DNA of 29,053 nt, taken from Lingula anatina. Taxonomy: Eukaryota; Brachiopoda; Lingulata; Lingulida; Lingulidae. The DNA is taken from assembly GCF_001039355.2 (NCBI RefSeq), contig NW_019776080.1, positions 215,329 to 244,381 of the forward strand. Reading direction: 5' to 3'. Under the pieces are notes generated by a model. It worked only from the letters and a program-made list of their open reading frames with translations, had not been told where the DNA came from and ran no database searches. The number at the start of each line of letters is the position of its first letter. Positions within the stretch are counted from its first letter, which is position 1. Positions 1 through 10,994 of this stretch are shown here, piece after piece. The position numbers were made by a program, and so were the translations under genes.

Positions 1-717
1 GGGAAATTTAGAAGTCTTTAAACTGCTTTTATGTTTTTAAAACGTCAGAGCACTTAATTCTGAGTAGTTCGCGATTGCAAAACCGTGGAGATGATATGTG
101 GGTGTTGAGGAGCACCAGGAGGTGGTGGATTAATTTCGGTGATTTTAATTCATGACAACAATTCATAAATTAAAAATGATCAAAAAGTATAACTTGCCCT
201 TAATTCAACAATTAGTTTATATACTTTTCAGTGAAAAAATAGTCTCAAATCCACTTTTTATTTGGTTAATGACATTGCACCCGTCTTATTACAAGAAAGA
301 CGACTTGGTTTAGACCAACATTTACCTTGTTATGAAACTGACAACTAAAGATGTATTGATGTAGAAACCAATTCCCCGGCAAAACTTATTTTGTGATGCC
401 AGTTTCTGTTTGAATGTCAAGACATTGCAGTGGTAGCACCACACCTTGAGGTGCAGGAGCAAAGAAAGTGCGACAGCACTGGTTGACAATTATGAAGCAA
501 GAAGGAGAATTTTTACACCTTTATTTGTACTGTAAAAAAGTTTTTCCTTACCTACAAATTTCAAGAGTTAAAGCGCAAATTGATACATTTTGCAACACGT
601 TTCGTCTAATACCATTCCATAATTATTCATATTTCTTGCTGATCTTGAGTTACAGTTTAAATATTTATCAAAACATCCATACGTCATATATATTTTGCCA
701 TAATTGAATCACTACAA

Positions 718-800
718 GACATCTAAGCCGCTCAATCTGAGAATCCCCTCGGAGATGGACCGATCCCGCTAGATCGATCTAGGTATGGGAATAAGGTCTT
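718..800. mobile_element. Half of an inverted-repeat element (TCGATCT family)
   Basis: CTAAGCCGCT, then GAGAATCC, then GATCGATCTAGG and GGGAATAAGGTC, match in order the right half of the element at 3035-3291. The left half is absent. Confidence 0.45.
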
Positions 801-846
801 TGACTAGAATGAGTTTCTTTGGCCCCAGTTTCACAAAAAATTTTAA

Positions 847-965
847 GTCAGTTCCCTGGTTTAGTTGACTAGGATTTCCATGAGAGTGATGTTACACTGC
901 TCCTGATAGGGTAAGATGTGACGATGTAACCTTGGTGATTAAGTTCTTAGCCAGGGAACCTGACA
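847..965. mobile_element. Short inverted-repeat element
   Basis: The left end GTCAGTTCCCTGGTTTAG is mirrored on the right as TAGCCAGGGAACCTGAC, with one gap. About 120 bp, non-coding; superfamily not assigned. Confidence 0.45.
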
Positions 966-1281
966 TAGTTTTTTTTTTTTAATCGGGGCCGGGTTTTGGA
1001 TTGGCAATATATTAAAAAAAAAAAAAAAAAGAAAAATATCAAAAATGATAGAATCACAGATCACTTTAAAATTTAGGTTTGCATCAAACAAGAATACAGA
1101 AATTACCTGCAAAAACTTTTAAGTATAAAATTAAAATATTACAAATTGAGAATATAACAAAAAAACTGATAGATCAAAAACTTCCATGATATAACATAAC
1201 ATGAATGAACATTAAACCCGCCCCCATCGTTAAAAAATTGATCATTAAAAGAGTACTGCAGCTCCACAAGTGCCCCTACAC

Positions 1282-4232
1282 TCATTGGCATCTTTCCTCA
1301 ACCTTGAGCCAGATTCCTTTTTCGGGTTTCATTGGGCGACTTTTCATGAACTTCATCGGTATCTGGGTCTTCTCACAAGTTTTAAAAGTGAGGTTCTGGA
1401 GCAACTTTGCCATCGCCACTTTCATCTGAAGCAGCGCCAGGCGCATACCAATGCAATTCCGTGGTCCCATTCCAAATGGAAGGTAACTATAGGGATTCCT
1501 GTCTGCCTTCTCCTCTGGGGTGAATCTCTCAGGGTCAAACTTCTCTGGGTCCGGGTAAAGCTCTGGGTCATGGTGAATGGCGTAGACTGGAACGATGACA
1601 CAGGTCCCTTTGGGGATGAACATACCTTTCACTGTGGTATCTTGATTTGGGACGCGGTCCAACACAAAGCCAAGAGGGTACATTCTCAAGGTTTCAGACA
1701 TCACTTGGTCCAGGTACTGCAGAGAGGCCACGTTGTCGTAGCTTGGATCTGCTCCATGGAGGGTGTCGTCTATCTCCTTCTGCAGTCTCTCCTGGATTTC
1801 AGGGTAGATAGCCAAGTTGTAGCACATGAAACTCAGCGTTTCCGTTGTGTTACGGAATCCTGGAAGAAAATAACAGAGCATTTTTTTAAAGAATCTGGCA
1901 GTACAACATATATTTTCTTGTCTCAACTAACACAATTATTTGCCTCAATTGACATCTTTGAACACTTCGATCTCTTCATATACATAAACTCTTCTATGTT
2001 CTATGAATAATCTGATTTCACCAACCTGCCAAGAAAAACACAATTCCATTGGCCACAATTTCATCCCTTGTCAGTGCTCTTTTCTTCCACTTCCCCACCT
2101 CCTTCACATCATCTGCCAGCTCATCATTATCCATATGAAGCTCATGGGCCTTCTGCATCAGGTGGATAAAATCAATGGCCTTCTCATTTTTGGACTTCTG
2201 ACTTTCATCATAAAGTTCATCCGTTGCATGTTGAAAAAAACGGATAGGCTTAATAAAACTTCCAACAAGATATGGAAGGAGCGGCTCAAACCACACCATC
2301 AAACGAGGAATAAAAAGAAAGAGCAGAAGAATAGGGTTTGCCAGATTGGCATTCTGTAACTGTCTTGCATTGGTAACAAAGGGTTCCTCAGGGTTGTTCT
2401 GGGAGTCAACTTTGATTCCAAAAGCAGTGGCGCAGATGCTATCCATGGCAAAGGCTCCCCAGATTTCCTCTGCATCAAAACTTCCATCTTTTTTGGCAAT
2501 TTCCTGAAGATTTTTCACTGTTGTCTTTGCGCAATCCACAATATATCCATTCATTTGACGCAACTTCCCAGAGCTAAATGTTGGTGTCATCGTGCTACGT
2601 ACTTGTTTCCACTCGTCGCCCTTCAAACTAACTACCGTTTTGTTCAAAGGTTTCAGCTGGGTATTTTCATCAACATTTCTGTCAGTGAAGATGCTCCCCT
2701 GCTTGACCAAGATCTCTTTGATCATGTCCAGGTCGGATATAATAAGTGTTCCAATCCTTGCGTCTAAGCTACCTGGAGACAAGGCAACCACCTTACCTAA
2801 GTAAAGAAAAAAGTTTCAGTTGCGACAACTTCATTCTGTCATAATCAATTTAGTTCTGCCATTCTTCTAACTGTTACAGGATTGGGAAACTTGTGATAGA
2901 TCAGATAACATATCAATAATATCACAGCACAAATAATTACGGTCTTACTTGTACAATTTCTATCACAAAATTTGTTGGCGATGAATGAAATAACCAAGGT
3001 ATGTAAATAAACCCCTCAAAATTACACTTAGACTGGATTCCCATACTTAATTAGATGAATCTAACAGGATCGATCCATCTCCATGGGGTTTCTCGCTAAA
3101 CTGCTTTCAGCTTAAGCGGCTTAGATGTCTGGCACGCCTACTGCATCTGCTAAACGATAATAAATTGCTCCCGAGTAGCTTCAGTAGGCGTGGCAGACAC
3201 CTAAGCCGCTTAAGCTGATAGCAATTTAGCGAGAATCCTCTTGGATATAAATCGATCTAAAGTTAGTACGATAGGGGATGGGAATGGTCCCTTACAGATT
3301 AAAAGCTATCAGTCCAGCAGGGTCGATCTATCTCAGAAGGGATTCTCTTTAGGTGCAGTCAATGTAATCCGCTTAATTGTCTAGCACGTCCCTTCGCAAA
3401 GCAACATCATGGACCTCAAAGTTTTCCCTACGAGAGTTACGAGTGGGCGTGCCAGGTAATTAAGCGGATTACGTTAACTGCGCCTTAGCGAGACCCCACT
3501 GAGACAGATCGATCCTGCTGGACAAATAACTTAAGATTTTATCTGAACATAGCCTTTATCTTGAAATTTGAAAAGTAAATCAGGTAAATCCACCCTGAGC
3601 TTCAGAGCTAACTTGACACTAACCTCTTCACTGTAGCCTATCTTCATCGTGTCAAGTAACTTGACACGATGAAGATAGGCTACAGTGAAGAGGTTAGTGT
3701 CAAGTTAGCTCTGAAGCTCAGGGTGGGTAAATCTGAATCTTAATCCGTACAAGCAATGAAGCATATCTTGTACCAAGTAGACTAAGGGCGCGTTCAGAAC
3801 AAGTTGATCCGCCGACTAACAGATCCGCGTATCAAATATGGCCGACACATTTGAAAGCTTGCCTCATTGTCCTAATAGACGCTGAATAGATTCCCCGCAG
3901 GCAATACGCGGTAAGCTTTCAAGTGGGTCGAACATATTTGATCTGTCAGTCCACGTACCAACTTAAGTTCTGAATACAGCCTGAATAGCGAACGACTAGC
4001 GCTGTAGCAATAACCAATTACCATATTTATAGCTTAGATGCGTGTAGAACTCAAGGAATCCAAGTTTTATCCCAAGAGGCATATGCCCTAACAGTGGCCA
4101 CCGGTCTGGCCCCGGTACACCATACTTCACTCTGTTATCGGCGAAGTAGCGGGAATATAGGACGGTCAAGACTGCGATCGCGACAAGCAGCAGGACCCAG
4201 TCAGGAAGCCACCAAATGTCCAACATCGACAT
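1282..4232 (-). CDS. Cytochrome P450, CYP3 clan, copy A (3 exons, 519 aa)
   Basis: Exons on the minus strand are 4232-4022, 2796-2026 and 1859-1282; the stop codon is at 1284-1282. Both introns are phase 1 with GT-AG ends. An N-terminal membrane anchor lies at about residues 11-29, followed by the Pro-rich hinge (PGP, 40-42). The C-helix has W133 and R137, the K-helix ExxR is E383/R386, PERF is at 437-440, and the haem loop is FGMGPRNCIG with ligand C463. The family consists of ER-bound haem-thiolate enzymes that oxidise or isomerise lipophilic substrates; closest by eye are CYP3A and thromboxane synthase. The I-helix reads AGFRNTTETLS, so the usual acid-Thr pair is R330-N331, which makes ordinary monooxygenation uncertain. 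I chose MSMLDIW as the start because it is shared by all copies; an upstream in-frame ATG at 4247 would lie about 20 bp from the TATA box, probably outside the transcript. Intron 1 carries four inverted-repeat elements. Confidence 0.95.
3035..3291. mobile_element. Inverted-repeat element in copy A intron 1
   Basis: Long imperfect terminal inverted repeats: TCTCGCTAAACTGC...AGCTTAAGCGGCTTAG on the left is mirrored by CTAAGCCGCTTAAGCT...AATTTAGCGAGA on the right. The outer ends read GATTCCCAT and ATGGGAATGGTC. Copies B and C lack it at this site. Confidence 0.6.
3313..3522. mobile_element. Second inverted-repeat element in copy A intron 1
   Basis: Arms of about 78 bp: the left starts TCCAGCAGGGTCGATCTATC and the right ends GATCGATCCTGCTGGA. 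Inner matches include GTAATCCGCTTAATT / AATTAAGCGGATTAC. It shares the TCGATCTATCTC block with the family members at 3035 and 5612. Confidence 0.6.
3591..3725. mobile_element. hAT-like hairpin MITE, copy 1, with 8-bp target duplication
   Basis: The element is 135 bp. The first 65 bp (starting CACCCTGAGCTTCAGAG) are perfectly complementary to the last 65, leaving almost no loop. It is flanked by the direct repeat GGTAAATC at 3583-3590 and 3726-3733. An 8-bp duplication is typical of hAT elements; no transposase is encoded. Confidence 0.85.
3786..3981. mobile_element. Inverted-repeat element beside copy A exon 1
   Basis: The left end GGGCGCGTTCAGAACAAGTT is mirrored on the right (AACTTAAGTTCTGAATACAGCC), and inner blocks such as GAAAGCTT and ATCAAATATG pair as well. 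Flanks TAA / TGA suggest a 3-bp duplication as in Harbinger elements. It ends 40 bp from the splice donor of exon 1. Confidence 0.55.
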
Positions 4233-4263
4233 CCTTGAAAAGTACAAAGCACTAGTTGAAATG

Positions 4264-4270
4264 TTTTATA
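4264..4270 (-). promoter_or_regulatory. TATA box of P450 copy A
   Basis: TATAAAA on the minus strand, 32 nt before the ATG at 4232, in the context CAGTATAAAAC. The same box in the same context precedes B and C. The spacing implies a very short 5' leader. Confidence 0.6.
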
Positions 4271-4790
4271 CTGACACGATATACACGATCTATAACCGCA
4301 ACTGATGAAAATATAAGTCACTGTGGAGGGTCTGAAATCTAAACATAGATACGAATCACTCAAATCAAAGATAACTCGCGAACTCCTTGGTCAAGGCAGT
4401 AAACCTGTAGTGCAAAGTATGATATGTATCGATTCAGCCTTTCTTCTATTATATGTGGAGGATAGGACTGTCGATCTGTTCTTAATCAACTTACTCGCTT
4501 GGACCAACGAGCCAGTTACAAATCGTTAGTAACAGTATTAATAAAATCCAACATATTTAACTTCAATACAACTAATGATATAAAGAGACGCACCTGGTGA
4601 GTCAAAAAGGAGTTTAAGCTTACAGTGTCACGTTCCCACCCCCTTCTTCAATAGTCGCAAACTGGACTTCGCTACCCAACCACTATCCAGATCGGTCAGA
4701 TAACGGCACCTGATGACGTAACACCTGCCCGGGCCGTGCTGAGTGCATATTACATCGGCTCGCTCACCTGTCACCTTGATTAGTTAATGA
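4271..4790 (-). promoter_or_regulatory. Duplicated 5' flank of P450 copy A
   Basis: Blocks shared with B and C in the same order include ATGTGGAGG...ACTGTCGATC (near 4452-4477), CCACCCCCTTCTTC (near 4637) and AGATCGGTCAGATAACG (near 4689). These are either conserved control sequence or simply recent duplication. No gene is seen. Confidence 0.5.
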
Positions 4791-4879
4791 ACCGGGTGGT
4801 TGACCTAAAAACCACACATTAAACGACTTTTAGGTAAAACAATCATACTACTGTAGTCTGTCGCAACGCCCCCCCCAAC

Positions 4880-4916
<37 letters not shown>

Positions 4917-5518
4917 AATAAGTTAAAATAAATAGGCTAAGTGTTTTAAAACGAATTTACTGTTATTCTGAAGTAGTTTAATGTGAATTAAGGTTTATTT
5001 ATTCCGTTTATAAACAAATCAAGGAGACAGTCGATCATGGCTATTGGTAAAATATACGGTGCTCCTTAATGCATGTATATGGTATCACAGGTCTTTAGCC
5101 CTGTCAGGGAACAGTAAAAATTCACCAGCGATTTCGGTAAATTCATGTCTTTGTTTGTAGTCTGTAATTCCTTATAATACCTTGTTTTAAAGCTTAAAGA
5201 GCGGAAATAAGCTTGTCAATTAATCTGATTAAGAACCAAAGGTCAAGAATCCTTTGTCTTGGTTTGATATTAAAGAGTGGGATTCCTCACAAATCGGCAG
5301 AATATTAATGTACCTGAGCAAACAACAAGCGAATATTAAATGATTGAAACTGGTTATTGTTGTCAGCCTTGGATTTTCTTATAGCGATTTTCACGTAAAT
5401 ATTGTGTCCACGAATCTGGAAAGTTATATTAACGCGTTAAAAGTATACAAAGGTGTCCGTATTTCGATCTATTTCGAGTCTGTTTGTAATTTTTATTCAC
5501 TCTTTTATTCACTTTTAT
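4791..5518. other. Unassigned spacer
   Basis: Holds a C run followed by a 34-bp A run (4881-4914). No coding, RNA or clear repeat signal was seen in the rest. Confidence 0.4.
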
Positions 5519-5866
5519 TCAGTTCATTCATTATCATTTAAGTTGTGACAACATTGTGATAATTGTGACAGCATTGGGTTACTTGTGATAAAATGTTAGA
5601 TTGTGTTCCCATAACCTTAGCAGGATCGATCTATCTCAGCAGGGATCCTCACCAAGGTGAAGTCAATGTTATCAGCTTAATTGTCTGGCAAGCCCCCCTC
5701 ACAAAGCAACATGAATAACATCTTGGACCACAAAGTTCCATTCCCCCCCCCCCCCCACTTAACCCAAGTATATTAAGTTATGAGATGTGCCACACATTTA
5801 GTTAGATCAATCAAGCTAGTTTGATAGGGTAATGGGAACAGTCCCTTAGATCAGATAACTTAAGTT
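5519..5866. mobile_element. Orphan copy of P450 intron-1 sequence with its inverted-repeat element
   Basis: Bases 5519-5611 match copy B intron 1 (10297-10377) almost base for base, and 5612-5866 match the element that follows it there. No P450 exon is nearby. The flank is true intron sequence, because copy C intron 1 has it without the element (near 22150-22220). The end sequence CAGTCCCTTAGATCAGATAACTTAA is then repeated at 5875-5900. Confidence 0.6.
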
Positions 5867-5991
5867 AATAATAACAGTCCCTTAGATCAGATAACTTAAT
5901 TTGCGCAGTTCCAGAAACCTGTCATCGATTCCGTCAGCCACGTGCACAGACAACACGGCATAAAAGTACATGTTTATACCCAGCCATTTCA

Positions 5992-6040
<49 letters not shown>

Positions 6041-6340
6041 ACCGACAGAAGATCCTGGAATCGAACTCAGCACCTGACGTATTCGCCTTCACAGGCTGAG
6101 GCGCGTGCAGACCGACATAAAAGTGCATGCGTACTTATGGGGTTGTACCGTATACAGTCCATGATAAAATTAGCGGATGCAATGTGAAAGATGTAGAGAT
6201 TTTTGTTTTCATTTTACCTGTTTTGGATATGATCTAAGTATTAGTAGTTCAAATAATATTTAAATATTTTTTATTAAAAACTAGTCTATCATCAACAAGA
6301 AGGAAATGATTTGAAGAATGCAACATGAGAATAGAACATT
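5867..6340. other. Displaced outer 5' flank of copy A, with poly-A tract
   Basis: 5905-6225 resembles 23860-24130 (shared features: CGTCAGCCACGTGCACAGACAAC versus its C counterpart, CTGACGTATT, TTTTGTTTTCATTTTA). A 45-bp A run at 5993-6037 interrupts it. No gene is seen. Confidence 0.5.
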
Positions 6341-6345
6341 TCTAG

Positions 6346-6735
6346 CAGGGCCGTAGCCTCCGGGGGGGCAGGGGGGCAGCTGCCCCCCCCTGGGATTTGA
6401 GGTGCAAAAAAAAAAAAATCGCAAAGGTAAAAAAAATTGCAAAGTTGGTATCATTTTCTGTGAAAATGCACCAGAATGCAGTTTTATACATACAGTTTTT
6501 AAAAATTTTCCACACCGTGGGAGGGGGTGTCCCCCCTCGGAGGCTTCGCCCACAATTTCTGACTTCTGATTGAGCAATAAATAACAGTTAAAATGCACCA
6601 GAATGCAGTTTTATAATACAGTTTTTTTTAAATTTCCACACCGTGGGAGGGGGACACCCCCTCCCACCTCGGGGGTTTCGCCCCCTCGTGTCCGCTTACT
6701 GCCCCCCCTGGCATTTTGCTCAGGCTACGGCCCTG
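6346..6735. mobile_element. DNA transposon with CAGGGCCGTAGCC ends
   Basis: Terminal repeats CAGGGCCGTAGCCT / GGCTACGGCCCTG are flanked by TCTAG on both sides (6341-6345, 6736-6740). It contains two direct copies of a block of about 70 bp starting AAAATGCACCAGAATGCAG (6463 and 6588). It is GC-rich and non-coding. Related by its ends to the element at 22551. Confidence 0.65.
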
Positions 6736-7213
6736 TCTAGTAATCACGTAGGTGTAAATTGAAAGAAAACAAACGCGTGATCAGTGCGGAGATATTGAGA
6801 ATAAATACCTGTGAATTTATATGAAAAGTCAGTTGATGTACTTTGAAAGCTCTAAGTCTTTGTCATCGATATTTCATTTATACCATTTTCCAATTATTTT
6901 TGCTGATCTTTTGAATAAAAAGGGCTATTAACTTGAGAGACTTCCTTGAGAGAACTCTTCATATATTTCAAAGCTCATAATATGTTACGCCCACTGTTCC
7001 GTAAAAAAAAAGAGTGAAAGGAGCTTATTTATTTTGAGAAATTAATACAGTACACTGTGACAGCAGACTTTATTACCAGAAAATTTGTTTGAGATAAATA
7101 ATAATTAAAGATACACTGAGTCTTCTGTATTTTGAAATCAGAGCACAGTCTGTGCCATAAACTTTTACATAACTGGCCATTTGGACCACTACTCAAGTCT
7201 ACAGGTCTGAATT

Positions 7214-7400
7214 AAGGGACCATTCCCACATATATTTGGATCGATCTATCTCCCTGGGGGGGGGGGGGGGGTCTCACTAAATTGCTATCATCTAACCTGC
7301 TTAAATGTCCGTCACGCCTAGTAAAGCTGTGAGGGTGTAATTATTTTTACCCCCTAGCTGACTCGAAAGGTATCTAGGCATGGCAACCCAGTCTAAAGAT
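7214..7400. mobile_element. Decayed inverted-repeat element with G run
   Basis: GGGACCATTCCCA followed by GGATCGATCTATCTCC matches the ends of the element at 3035. A G run of about 16 bp (7254-7270) interrupts it. The right half is poorly preserved. Confidence 0.4.
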
Positions 7401-8143
7401 TTACTGGTCCTAATAAAAACTTCAATAAGACTGGACATTTTCCATAATTGCATTAATATAAGTAAAATCTAAACCTTGACTTTTTTCAAACATTTTTTTA
7501 ATCACCATATATCAGTCACATTTCAAAGACCACTAAATTCACACATTCTGAAAAATCTACTGGTCCAAACAAAATTTGACTGGCCACAGGCAAAGGACCA
7601 GTGGCTAACACAGAGAGAACCAGTGATTAATGCCTGGCTAATGAACTTATTGGTCTAGAGAAATTGATTCAACTCTGCTGAAACTCTCGGCCAGAGCATG
7701 CAATCAGATTAAGAATTTAACACAATATGATAAATGTACAATAGAACATTCCTCATCACTTTGGTATCAGGAAATTTGTTCAAATTTAACTGGAATGAGT
7801 TGGGCAATGTAGAGATTAGTTATAGAAAATGCAAAACAAACACAAGTTACACATTTGTTTGAGGTAAATAATAATTCAAGTTACACCGAGCCTTCTTTAT
7901 TCTGAAATCAGAACCAGTGATTATGATTTTTCATTTGTGGAATAACCCTTGTTCATGGTGTGGAATTATATTTAAATTAAAATCTGGTCAGTAAAAACTA
8001 ACAGTTACCACAATATTCAAAATAAATTTGTCTTTATAAAATAGTATAAGATCAAAACCCCTGGAATATTTAAGTATAAATTGGGAGCACATGACATCCA
8101 CTACTATTTGACTAGAATAGCAGTTTATCTGGCAATAAATCGG

Positions 8144-8145
<2 letters not shown>

Positions 8146-8188
<43 letters not shown>
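8146..8188. repeat. (TA)n microsatellite
   Basis: Uninterrupted alternating TA/AT run of about 43 bp. Confidence 0.95.
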
Positions 8189-8191
<3 letters not shown>

Positions 8192-8309
8192 AGATATTAT
8201 GCAAAGATGGCATCTATGTCATCTGTAAAAAAACATTTAGAAACTGTTATGCATTTAGCACCTGTATACAGGATTGATGAACCTACTCTGTAGACATAAA
8301 TTTCAGGGC

Positions 8310-8490
8310 TTCCCAATGGCAATAGTGGTCTACATAGATCAATCTAACTCTGCAGGGCACTGACTAAGTGCACTGGAAACATTGGAAACAAGAGGAGGCC
8401 TGTATCTATCAATCTGTTTGCATTCAGTGGAAGTCCCAACAGAATTACGTTGATCTACATAGACCAATAATTTCATTGGGAATGAACCAC
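8310..8490. mobile_element. Inverted-repeat element shared by the B and C 3' flanks
   Basis: The left block TTCCCAATGG...GTCTACATAGATCAA is mirrored by TTGATCTACATAGACC...ATTGGGAA on the right. A larger, diverged relative lies at 19640-20130 in the equivalent place near copy C, so it predates that duplication. Confidence 0.5.
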
Positions 8491-8747
8491 AAGGCTATTA
8501 CAAATAGAAAAACTGTCACAAAATAAATATCATTGATCACTTTTGAAATTTAGGTTTGTATAATACAAGAATACACAAATGACTGATAGAAATTTTATAC
8601 TTGAAAATATAACAGTTGATTGATAGACCTATAAATAACATTATATTAGATAATTCATAAATGAATGTTACGGCCAATGGGGCAATCCATACTTAATTAA
8701 AGTATCACTGAACGAAAATCATAGCTCCACAATTGCGCGAAAAACAC

Positions 8748-10963
8748 TCATGGGCATCTCTCCTCAACTTTGAGCCAGATTCCTTTTTCAGGTGTAAATG
8801 GGCGACTTTTCATGAACTTCAGTGGTATCTGGGTCTTCTCACAAGTTTTGAAAGTGAGGTTCTGGAGCACCTTCACTATCGCAACTTTCATCTGAAGCAG
8901 TGCCAGGCGCATACCAATGCAATTCCGTGGTCCCATTCCAAATGGCATGTAACTATAGGGATTCCTGTCTGCCTTCTCCTCTGGGGTGAATCTCTCGGGG
9001 TCAAACTTCTCAGGGTCTGGGTACAGCTCTGGGTCAAAATGAATGGCGTAGACTGGAACGATAACACCGGTTCCTTTGGGGATGATCATACCTTTCACTG
9101 TGGTATCTTGATTTGGGACGCGGTCCAACACAAAGCCAAGAGGGTACATTCTCAAGGTCTCTGACATCACTTGGTCCAGGTACTGCAGAGAGGCCACGTT
9201 GTCGTAGCTGGGGTCTGTTCCCTGGAGAGTGTCATCTATCTCCTTCTGCAGTCTCTCTTGGATTTCAGGATAGATAGCCAAGTTGTAGCACATGAAACTC
9301 AAAGTTGACATTGTGTTACGGAATCCTGGAAGAAAACAGAATTCTTTAGAAGCTGGTATTCCATGTAATTATCTGTCTCAACCAACACAATTATTTGTCA
9401 CAATTAACATCTCTGTCACACTTCAATCTCATCAGACATGTTAATTCTTCTATGAATGATTAGATTTCACCAACCTGCCAAGAAAAACACTATTCCATTG
9501 GCCACAATCTCATCCCTTGTCAGGGCCCTCTTCTTCCACTTCCCCACCTCCTTCACATCATCTGCCAGCTCATCATAGTCCATATGAAGCTCATGGGCTT
9601 TCTGCATCAGGTGGACAAAATCAATGGCCTTCTCATTTTTGGACTTCTGACTTTCATCGTAAAGTTCATCAGTTGCACGTTGAAAAAAACGGATAGGCTT
9701 GATAAAACTTCCAATGAGATATGGAAGGAGCGGCTCAAACCAAACCATCAGGCGAGGAAAGAAAAGAAAGAGCAGAAGAAACGGGTTTGCCAGACTTGCA
9801 TTCTGTAACTGTCTTGCATTGGTAACAAAGGGCTCCTCAGGATTGTTCTGAGAGTCAACTTTGATTCCAAAAGCAGTGGCACAGATGCTGTCCATGGCAA
9901 AGGCTCCCCAGATTTCCTCCGCATCAAAACTTCCATCTTTTTTGGCAATTTCCTGAAGATTTTTCACTGTTGTCTTTGCACAATCCACAATATGGCCATT
10001 CATTTGACGCAACTTCCCCGAGCTGAATGTTGGTGTCATTGTGCCACGGACTTGTTTCCACTCGTCGCCCTTCAAACTCAGTATTGTTTTGTTCAAAGGC
10101 TTCACCTGGGTTTTTTCATCAACATTTCTGTCAACAAAGATGCTCCCCTGCTTGACCAAGATCTCTTTGATCATATCCAGGTCGGATATAAGCAGTGTTC
10201 CCATCCCTGCATCTAAGGTACCAGGAGACAAGGCAACCACCTTACCTATAAGTAAAGAAAAATGCTTATATTGTGGCAGCTGTGACAGTTTTGTGTTAGT
10301 TCATTCATTATCATTTAAGTTGTGACAACACTGTGATAATTGTGACAGCATTGGGTTACTTGTGATAAAATGTTAGACTGTGTTCCCATAACCTTAGCAG
10401 GATCTATCTTGTCTGGCACGCCCCTTCACAAAGCAACATGAATAACATCTTGGACCACAAAGTTTCCTGATTTAACCCAAGTACTTTGAGCTACGAGATG
10501 TGCCAGACATTTAAGTGTCTCAACTGTATGCAATTTAGAGAGAATCACTGCACAGTTAGATAGATCCAGCTAGTTTGATAGGGTAATGGGAACAGTCCCT
10601 TAGATCAGATAACTTAAGTATTATATAGGCAGCAACTGAATTGAATTGAAATTATCTTAATTTCCATCCCTACAATAAAGAATGGATCAGTAGCAGAGAT
10701 CAATTACTGTTCAGGAAATTCAAACTGAAATCACCTGGACAAACAAAGGTGATGGCAATTTGTAAATACCCTACTGCACCCTTATCAGAAGAACCATAAA
10801 TAAAACAGATTCTTGTTTGCATGTAATTCTTTGGATGGATTTAATGTGAAATTACTTGGTGATTTGAAATTTCAAGGAAAATGAAATTTTACTACAATGT
10901 AACATGTAGGTCTAAAGCTCACTGGGTGCCCATAACCTTATTATAAATAAATAAATAAACAAA

Positions 10964-10994
<31 letters not shown>

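Larger units (their letters stand above)
1..1281. other. 3' flank of P450 copy A, no gene
   Basis: About 150-680 resembles 18310-18660 downstream of copy C (for example the shared string GACATTGCAGTGGTAGCA), and about 1060-1281 resembles 20180-20558. The intervening 1.4 kb present at C is missing and is replaced by two transposon remnants. A 79-codon ORF at 468-707 is not supported as a gene. Confidence 0.5.
6741..8747. other. 3' flank of P450 copy B, no gene
   Basis: Collinear with 18550-20558 downstream of copy C. Shared strings include GTTTGAGATAAATAATAATTAAAGATAC-like sequence near 7090 and TGAAATCAGAACCAGTGATT near 7899. It includes the elements noted at 7214 and 8310 and a TA repeat. 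No conserved ORF. Confidence 0.5.

Noticed and set aside
1270-2010. 246-codon plus-strand ORF (and similar ones opposite copies B and C)
   Set aside because: It is antisense to P450 exon 3. The minus frame has all P450 motifs and the same splice pattern in three copies; the plus frame has none.
5993-6037. Processed pseudogene suggested by the A run
   Set aside because: The sequence on both sides matches the outer flank of copy C in order, and no target duplication or exon-like sequence precedes the A run.
5934-6187. ORFs rich in Phe or Lys
   Set aside because: They arise from a 45-bp A run inside duplicated flank DNA.
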